Source: Bacillota bacterium
GTDB taxonomy: Bacteria; Bacillota; Clostridia; Christensenellales; SZUA-584
Assembly (NCBI GenBank): GCA_023397655.1
Contig: JAEWTW010000010.1
Span: forward strand, 137,676 to 201,675
Direction of reading: 5' to 3'
DNA length: 64,000 nucleotides
Shown: one piece after another, positions 58,792 through 64,000 of the stretch
Numbering within the stretch: the first letter of the stretch is position 1
Layout: the number at the start of each line of letters is the position of its first letter
Translations under genes and position numbers: made by a program
Notes under the pieces: model-generated
What the model was told of the DNA's origin: nothing
Seen by the model: only the letters and a program-made list of their open reading frames with translations
Databases searched by the model: none

Positions 58792-59822
58792 ACCGTGATC
58801 GTCACCTTGGAGAGGCCCCTTGGGGTATCGGGGAGGAGTCCGCGCGTCAGTGAGACGTGGCAGGCGAACAGCTGGGCTGCGGGCGCGATGCCGAGCGGCG
58901 ATAGCGCGGCGTGGACAGGCTGGGGCAGCGGCAGCGCCACGTCGGCCAGACTGCACAGTGCTTTGTCGTCCGAGAACACCGTGAGGTCCGCGCCGTTTTG
59001 CTTCAGGCGGGCGAGCATTCCGCTCATGCCCTGCGAGAACGGCCCGCGGCTGATGTAGGCAAAGCAGGGCGTATCGCGCTCTACCATCGCGATGGGACCG
59101 TGAAGAAAGTCGGACATTGAGTAGGCCTTGGCTTTGATGTAGGCGCATTCCTGCATCTTGAGCGCGGCTTCAAACGCCATACAGTAGTCGTAACCGCGTG
59201 CAAACGTGAAGCAGCTGTCCATGAAGCGGTAGCGCGGGGCAATGTTTTTGATATCGGCGGAGAGGCTCAGCGCCCGCTCCACCGTGCCGGGGACGGCATG
59301 CAGCGCCTGTGTGAGCGCTTCATCGTGCGCGCATTCGGCGACCAGCATCGCCAGCACGAACAGCGAGCATGTAAACGTTTTGGTGGCGGCCACGCTTTTC
59401 TCCGGCCCGGCGGCCATGTCGATATGAGCGTCCGCCAAGGCAGCCAGCGCAGAGGTGGGGTTGTTGGTAACAGCAATGGTGTATGCACCGCTTTTTTTGG
59501 CGCTTTCCAGTACGCGGCGAACATCTTCGGCCTCGCCGGACTGCGAGATACCGATGACGGCGCTTTGGCTGTAATCGACCTGGCGGCCGAACACCGACGT
59601 CACGGACGGAGCGGCCAGCCCGGCCGGAAGACCCAGCAGCGTTTCAAACAGGTATTTGCCGTATATCGCGGCGTGGTCCGACGTACCCCGTGCGGCAAAG
59701 AACACACTTGTTTTCTTTTTCAGCGCGGCGGCGATGCGCGCCATGCTGCGGCTGTTTTGCTCCAGTGCCTGCGCCACGGCGGCGGGGCTTTCAAAAATCT
59801 CCTTTTCCATCATTGTAATCAT
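58788..59822 (-). CDS. SIS-domain protein, GlmS/AgaS-like amino-sugar isomerase or deaminase
   Basis: 344 residues with two SIS domains: SVFFAARGTSDHAAIYGKY, GISQSGEAEDV, then FTFARGYDYCMAFEAALKMQECAY and SMSDFLHGPIAM. It resembles the isomerase half of glucosamine-6-phosphate synthase but lacks the glutaminase half, as in AgaS- and FrlB-type enzymes. GAGGAAA precedes the ATG. It follows the GntR gene by nine bases, which suggests sugar-amine control. Convergent with the AEC transporter. Confidence 0.9.
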   Translation of the reverse strand: MITMMEKEIFESPAAVAQALEQNSRSMARIAAALKKKTSVFFAARGTSDHAAIYGKYLFETLLGLPAGLAAPSVTSVFGRQVDYSQSAVIGISQSGEAEDVRRVLESAKKSGAYTIAVTNNPTSALAALADAHIDMAAGPEKSVAATKTFTCSLFVLAMLVAECAHDEALTQALHAVPGTVERALSLSADIKNIAPRYRFMDSCFTFARGYDYCMAFEAALKMQECAYIKAKAYSMSDFLHGPIAMVERDTPCFAYISRGPFSQGMSGMLARLKQNGADLTVFSDDKALCSLADVALPLPQPVHAALSPLGIAPAAQLFACHVSLTRGLLPDTPRGLSKVTITV

Positions 59823-59831
59823 ATGATTTCC

Positions 59832-60545
59832 TCACAGTATCGGCTGGGTGGAGATGCGGATGTTGTATTCGTACATGTCCGTGCGGTATGCTGCGCGTTC
59901 ATAATAAAGCGTGGTTCCGCTGGTTGAATAATACAGGCTGTTGACCTTAAGCACCGGCGTGCTGCGCGGTATATTGAGATATTCCTGATAGCGCGCTCCG
60001 GGGAGCAGCGCAGATACCGAGCTGTCAGCGCTGCCGATGCGGTGCCCGTAGTTTTCCGTCATCAGGCGGTAGAGCGAGCCCGAAAGGTCTTCCCGTTTCA
60101 GACCGGGGCAGATGTGCAGCGGAATGAACACCTCTTCGACGGCAACAGGCGTTGCGTCAGCCAGACGGATGCGCAAGGCCCGGTATACCTCGCCTTCCGG
60201 AATCATCAGGCGCTGCGCGATGTCGCCCGGGGGGCGGATGCCGGCGAACTCGAGCACGCGTGTGCTGGGCGTAAAACCGCGCATGCGCACCGTTTCCGAG
60301 AAGCTGGATATGTTGCGCTGCTGCATTTTACGGGCGGACACGAAGGTGCCGCGCCCCTGCTCGCGGTAAAGCGCGCCTGCCGCCACCAGTTCAGACAGCG
60401 CCTGCCGCACCGTCATGCGGGACAGACCCTTGGCTTGTGCCAGGTCCCGCTCCGAAGGCAGACGGTCTCCCGGCACCAGTGCGCCTTTTTCAATGCTTTG
60501 CTGTATCTCTTCTTTTAATTTGACGTATGTAGGCAGCGTACGCAT
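59832..60545 (-). CDS. GntR-family regulator with UTRA domain
   Basis: 237 residues. Winged helix (GALVPGDRLPSERDLAQAKGLSRMTVRQALSELVAAGALYREQGRGTFV), then a UTRA ligand domain (about 85-230; VYRALRIRLADATPVAVEEVFIP, PRSTPVLKVNSLYYSTSGTTLYYERAAYRTD). It is the NagR/YvoA type, which senses amino-sugar phosphates. GAGGAG precedes the ATG. Probably controls itself and the SIS gene. Confidence 0.93.
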   Translation of the reverse strand: MRTLPTYVKLKEEIQQSIEKGALVPGDRLPSERDLAQAKGLSRMTVRQALSELVAAGALYREQGRGTFVSARKMQQRNISSFSETVRMRGFTPSTRVLEFAGIRPPGDIAQRLMIPEGEVYRALRIRLADATPVAVEEVFIPLHICPGLKREDLSGSLYRLMTENYGHRIGSADSSVSALLPGARYQEYLNIPRSTPVLKVNSLYYSTSGTTLYYERAAYRTDMYEYNIRISTQPIL

Positions 60546-60672
60546 GCGATCTCCTCAAAATGGTATAGACCAACACTAACATGAAATCTCACGCGTGTAA
60601 ATAATTTGGTGAAAAGCAGCGCAAAATAATGGCGAAATGTGAATATTTTACGCGCAATAAAGGAGAAACAAC

Positions 60673-61446
60673 ATGAAAAAAATATTCCTCAAAGCCATAT
60701 TGATGACGCTGGTGCTGTGTATGCTGACGGCAACGCTGGCGTTTGCGGACAGCACGTATACCGTGCAGTCAGGCGACACCATGTCCAAAATCGCGGCCAG
60801 GAACGGACTGACAGTGAGCCAGCTGTTGTCTGCAAACCCGTCGGTCAAGAATTCTGCATTGATCTATGTGGGACAGAAGCTGACCATTCCGTCCACCAAA
60901 ATGGTGTCATATACCGTGAAATCCGGCGACACGATGTACGCCATTGCCAAGCGGTTTGAGATCAGCTATTCGGAGCTGCTGAAAGCCAACCCGAATATCA
61001 AGAACCCGTCGATGATATACGTGGGTCAGAAGATCACGGTGCCTGACACCAATTCGCTGGCGTCCTATGAGCAGCAGGTGTTCGAGCTGGTGAACAAGGA
61101 GCGTGTGGCGCGCGGCCTTGCGACATTCAAGTACAACAACGACTTGGCCTATTGCGCCCGGATGAAGAGCCAGGACATGATCAACAAGAAGTATTTCGCG
61201 CATGAATCGCCGACATACGGCTCGCCGTTCGAGATGATGGAGAAATTCGGACTGCGGTTCAGCGCAGCGGGTGAAAACATCGCATACGGGCAGAAGACGG
61301 CAGCCGAGGTGATGAACGCATGGATGAATTCGGCGGGGCACAAGGCCAATATATTGTCACAAGCGTATACCACCATCGGCGTAGGCGTGGCGAAGGCGGC
61401 CAACGGCACACTGTATTGGACACAGCAGTTCATGAATCCGTACTGA
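60673..61446 (+). CDS. Secreted LysM-LysM-CAP protein
   Basis: 257 residues. Signal peptide ending near TLAFA. Two LysM cell-wall-binding repeats (YTVQSGDTMSKIAARNGLTV and YTVKSGDTMYAIAKRFEISY). A CAP (SCP/YkwD) domain follows from about 130, with VNKERVARGLATFKYNNDLAYCARMKSQDM, SPTYGSPFEMM, GENIAYG and MNSAGHKANIL. CAP proteins may be proteases or lipid binders; here wall-anchored by LysM. AAAGGAGAAA precedes the ATG; a terminator follows. Confidence 0.95.
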   Translation: MKKIFLKAILMTLVLCMLTATLAFADSTYTVQSGDTMSKIAARNGLTVSQLLSANPSVKNSALIYVGQKLTIPSTKMVSYTVKSGDTMYAIAKRFEISYSELLKANPNIKNPSMIYVGQKITVPDTNSLASYEQQVFELVNKERVARGLATFKYNNDLAYCARMKSQDMINKKYFAHESPTYGSPFEMMEKFGLRFSAAGENIAYGQKTAAEVMNAWMNSAGHKANILSQAYTTIGVGVAKAANGTLYWTQQFMNPY

Positions 61447-61466
61447 TAGTGTAAGAAAGGCTTAAA

Positions 61467-61496
61467 GGGAGGGGCGGTATCGCCCTTCTCTTTTTA
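61467..61496 (+). terminator. Intrinsic terminator after the LysM-CAP gene
   Basis: GAGGGGCG / CGCCCTTCTC around loop GTAT, then TTTTTATT. Confidence 0.75.
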
Positions 61497-61521
61497 TTCT
61501 GAGGACAGAGGGGAAAGATCA

Positions 61522-61550
61522 GACCGGGCGGCTGACGCAGCCGTCCGGTC
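61522..61550 (-). terminator. Hairpin ending the VWA lipoprotein gene
   Basis: GACCGG (61522-61527) / CCGGTC (61545-61550) with inner CGGCTG/CAGCCG pairing, just after the minus-strand stop at 61564. Confidence 0.6.
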
Positions 61551-61563
61551 ATGTATTGTAAAG

Positions 61564-63252
61564 CTACCGGCTGAGCCTTTGAGCCAGGCCGGCCAGCTGT
61601 ATAAACTGGGCGCGGTAACCTTCCGGGTCCGAACCGCGCGCAGCCTCCGCGCGTTTGATGAGGCGGCCGAAGCTGGCGTCGCCCGCATAGTCCGAGTCTT
61701 TCAGCAGCAGCGCAAACTCGGCCACCGCGGATGCAAACAGGAACTCGTTATCCGGCGTATCGGTATAATTCTTTTCCCCGGCCATCACGGTGATCAAACG
61801 GCTGTCGGATGCGTCCGGCTGCTTGTAGCGCAGTTTCACGAACATCCATTCCTTCTCGGGCTTAATCTTTGCGGACTGGTCACCGCTCTGGAACACGAGG
61901 TCGTCCACGCTGCCTGCACCGGAGCCCACGAGCGCCAGCTCATAGAACGCGGTGACGCAGTGGCCCGCACCCATCTCACCGGCGTCCTTGCGGTCATTGT
62001 TGAAATCCTCCGCATTCAGCATGCGGTTGTCGTAACCCACCAGACGGTATTCCTGCACGGCCTTGGGGTTGAATTCGATCTGCAGCTTGACGTCCTTGGC
62101 GACGGTGAACAGAGTGGAGGCGGCTTCGTTGACCAGCACCTTCTGCGCTTCCGACAGCGTGTCGATATAGGCATAGTTACCGTTGCCCTTGTCGGCCAGC
62201 GTTTCCATCTTGTTGTCCTTGGTGTTGCCGGTGCCGAAGCCCAGCACGCTTAAGAATACGCCTGTTTCGCGTTTCCTCTCAATCAGCCGCTCCAGCTCAT
62301 CAAGGGAGGAGGGGCCGACGTTAAAATCGCCGTCGGTGCAGAGTATGATGCGGTTGTTGCCGTTTTCGATGAAGTTTTTCTCGGCCATGGCGTAAGCAAG
62401 GTTGATGCCTGCGCCGCCCGCTGTGGAACCGCCGGCAGACAGCCGGTCCAGCGCGTAGCTGATGGTGGCGCTGTCCGAGCCCTTGCAGCTGTCCAGCACG
62501 ACGCCGGACGCGCCCGCATAGACCACGATGGAGATACGGTCAGTGCTGCGCAGGTCTGCCGCGAGCAGCGACAGAGCGGATTTGACGAGGGGCAGCTTGT
62601 CGGGATCTTCCATGGAGCCGGAGACGTCCAGCAGGAACACGAGGTTGCTTGGCGGCTTGCTGGTTAGATCCAGCTCTTTGGCCTTGACCACCACACGGGC
62701 CAGCGCATAGCTCTTGTTCCACGGACAGCTGCTGATGGTAACGCCCACGCTGACAGGGTCTTTTCCGTCCGGGGCGGCGTAGTCGTACGGGAAGTAGTTG
62801 ACGAACTCCTCCACGCGCACTGCGTCATAGGGCGGCAGATATCCGTCGTTCAGATAGCCCCGCACCTGACTGTAGGACGCGGTGTCCACGTCAATGGAAA
62901 AGGTGCTCAAAGGGGATTTGGCCGGGGATAGGTATTCGTTTTCCTGATAGCTCCCGTATTCTTCGGAGGAGGGGTCGTACATAGGCGGCTGATCATAATC
63001 GCCGTCGTAGCTGTAGTCATCGAAGAATGCATAATCTTCCGGCTCGGCAGCGGGGGCTTCTGGGGCAGGAGCTTCGGCGGGAGAGTAGTCTGCCATCGGC
63101 TCTTCGGCAGCGGGGGCTTCGGTGGCCGCCGGTGCATAGTTGGGCGCTTCGGCGGATTCCTGCGGGGTGGGCGCAGCGGCGCAGCCGGCTAAAGCGGCAG
63201 CGGCCATCAGGCCACAAAGGATAGATGCGATTAACCTGTTTCGAGTTTTCAT
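61564..63252 (-). CDS. YfbK-like von Willebrand factor A lipoprotein
   Basis: 562 residues. Signal with lipobox ALAGC (Cys24). A Pro/Ala/Glu-rich linker follows to about residue 110, including short repeats EAPAAE. The vWA-N region has STFSIDVDTASYSQVRGYLNDG and FVNYFPYDY. The VWA domain has intact MIDAS DVSGSMED, then TDGDFNVG, and a DUF3520-like C-terminus. A surface adhesion or assembly protein; partners unknown. AAGGAGG precedes the ATG. Confidence 0.93.
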   Translation of the reverse strand: MKTRNRLIASILCGLMAAAALAGCAAAPTPQESAEAPNYAPAATEAPAAEEPMADYSPAEAPAPEAPAAEPEDYAFFDDYSYDGDYDQPPMYDPSSEEYGSYQENEYLSPAKSPLSTFSIDVDTASYSQVRGYLNDGYLPPYDAVRVEEFVNYFPYDYAAPDGKDPVSVGVTISSCPWNKSYALARVVVKAKELDLTSKPPSNLVFLLDVSGSMEDPDKLPLVKSALSLLAADLRSTDRISIVVYAGASGVVLDSCKGSDSATISYALDRLSAGGSTAGGAGINLAYAMAEKNFIENGNNRIILCTDGDFNVGPSSLDELERLIERKRETGVFLSVLGFGTGNTKDNKMETLADKGNGNYAYIDTLSEAQKVLVNEAASTLFTVAKDVKLQIEFNPKAVQEYRLVGYDNRMLNAEDFNNDRKDAGEMGAGHCVTAFYELALVGSGAGSVDDLVFQSGDQSAKIKPEKEWMFVKLRYKQPDASDSRLITVMAGEKNYTDTPDNEFLFASAVAEFALLLKDSDYAGDASFGRLIKRAEAARGSDPEGYRAQFIQLAGLAQRLSR

Positions 63253-63343
63253 GGAATTGACCTCCTTGAAGTTTGCTCTTTTTTAAGACGCTATTAAAAG
63301 GCCAAAAGTTGTTAAGATAGTTTGAATTATTTGTCACGTGCGG

Positions 63344-63372
63344 ATTATATTACATGAAAAATGACAATACAA
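63344..63372 (-). promoter_or_regulatory. Promoter of the VWA lipoprotein gene
   Basis: On the minus strand, TTGTAT (63372-63367) and TATAAT (63349-63344), spacing 17 bases. Confidence 0.55.
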
Positions 63373-63593
63373 CGGGGTTCCATAAACTGTTAGTCAATTG
63401 TCAGCGAAGCGACACAGAAAAGAAAAATAGGAAACAAGTTCTCAAAACAGAACAACAATTCGATAACAGAATCTCAACAATTACTAAATATATACTGAAA
63501 TGGTTTGAAGTGCAAACCGCTTTGCGGCTGAAGCATATGGCACTATCAGACCCGATTTTACCGGAGCAGGTGAAAGCAGCAACCGCAAACAGT

Positions 63594-63638
63594 TTTCGTA
63601 GATTTCGCTGTGAACAGCGTTGACGAAAATCTACGAAA
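63594..63638. repeat. 12-base inverted repeat with inner stem, before the GH3 gene
   Basis: TTTCGTAGATTT (63594-63605) and AAATCTACGAAA (63627-63638) are exact inverse copies. Between them CGCTG (63606-63610) pairs with CAGCG (63615-63619). It lies 50 bases before the GH3 start and may be an operator or attenuator. Confidence 0.75.
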
Positions 63639-63687
63639 GCCATAACCTGAAAATGTCATATACATCAAAACGCGACGGAGTGGGAAT

Positions 63688-64000
63688 GTGAGAAAATTTC
63701 TGGCTGTATTTTTAGGGTGCCTGATTGTTTTTGGTTTGACGGCATGCGATATCACCAGGGAACCTGCAGATACCGCCCGGCTGACACCTGACCCAAGCGT
63801 ACTGGCCGCACAGCCAAAGAGCACCGACGAGCGTGTGGCTGAAATGATCGCGGCGATGAGCCTTGAAGAGAAGGCGGGGCAGATGGTGCAGGGCGAGCAG
63901 TATCCGGTGAGCGCTGAGGACATTACAAAGCTGGGGCTGGGTTCGGTGTTCAGCGGCGGAGGCTCGGTGCCGGACAACAACAATACGGTGACGCATTGGC
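63688..64000 (+). CDS. Glycoside hydrolase family 3-like lipoprotein, 5' part only
   Basis: 104 residues visible before the window ends. GTG start with GGAG seven bases upstream; an ATG two bases earlier is followed at once by a stop. Lipobox LTAC (Cys20). After a linker, MSLEEKAGQMVQGEQYPVSAEDI and LGLGSVFSGGGSVPDNN are the N-terminal marks of GH3 beta-glucosidases/exo-glucanases. The catalytic Asp lies beyond the window. Expected to degrade glucans at the cell surface. Confidence 0.88.
   Translation, partial: MRKFLAVFLGCLIVFGLTACDITREPADTARLTPDPSVLAAQPKSTDERVAEMIAAMSLEEKAGQMVQGEQYPVSAEDITKLGLGSVFSGGGSVPDNNNTVTHW

Larger units (their letters stand above)
63253..63687. other. 435-base gene-free region with promoter and inverted repeat
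   Basis: Between divergent genes. It holds the promoter of the VWA gene (63344-63372) and a long inverted repeat near the GH3 gene (63594-63638). A plus-strand frame of 89 codons (63354-63623) has no ribosome site or family signal and runs into the inverted repeat, so it is not called as a gene. Confidence 0.5.

Noticed and set aside
63354..63623. 89-codon plus-strand frame before the GH3 gene
   Set aside because: No ribosome site, no recognisable family, and it runs into an inverted repeat; more likely regulatory DNA.

Overview
The window looks like a chromosome segment of an anaerobic Clostridia-class Firmicute. The evidence is strong AGGAGG-type ribosome binding sites, frequent ATGA stop/start overlaps, Gram-positive lipoproteins and signal peptidase, a rubredoxin/FprA oxygen-reduction operon, DUF951, DUF1858 and UPF0237 proteins, a B12-binding corrinoid protein, and a PocR/AraC regulator. 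Most of the window is GC-rich. One block, about 4.04-19.17 kb, is clearly richer in A+T. I could not run a taxonomic search, so no genus is given.

Layout. (1) 0-4 kb: copper resistance, with an HxlR-type regulator divergent from copA, a lipoprotein and copZ. (2) 4-19.2 kb: an A+T-rich accessory island. It holds an orphan response regulator with Glu in place of the phospho-accepting Asp, a RelB/DinJ-like plus HicB-like gene pair, and a minus-strand defence operon. The operon reads xre, hsdM, extended hsdM, hsdS, hsdR, then a protein combining a restriction-nuclease domain, a decayed methylase and a DNA-recognition domain, then a HEPN-motif protein. An orphan TniQ gene and a coupled 46-residue gene follow, and the island ends at the 3' end of tRNA-Ser(UGA). 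(3) 19.3-31.7 kb: PocR regulator with a corrinoid protein, peptide deformylase, a LysR-controlled aconitase-type dehydratase coupled to a trans-aconitate-methyltransferase-like gene, an AttH-like protein with a PEP-utilising phosphotransferase, and UPF0316, LOG and ACT-domain genes. (4) 31.7-35.6 kb: three tandem lipoprotein serpins with diverged reactive loops. (5) 35.7-48 kb: patatin, Na+/solute symporter, methyltransferase, transketolase, Zn-peptidase, Gx transporter and NusG-II proteins, and a TetR-controlled heterodimeric ABC exporter. (6) 48-64 kb: PHP esterase, rubredoxin/FprA, VOC protein, mscS-DUF951-lepB, a PrsA-like foldase, DUF1015-aspartate kinase-AEC carrier, GntR-SIS, LysM-CAP, a YfbK-like VWA lipoprotein, and the start of a GH3 enzyme cut by the window end.

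Most promising for novelty is the tail of the restriction operon (6097-9380). Its first protein keeps a PD-(D/E)XK nuclease signature and a target-recognition domain, but the methylase motifs I and IV are destroyed. It is translationally coupled to a protein with an Rx4H HEPN ribonuclease motif. Next are the TniQ/46-residue gene/36-nt hairpin unit beside tRNA-Ser, and the serpin triplication.

All functional calls come from reading motifs and gene order by eye. No database search, alignment program or folding program was run.
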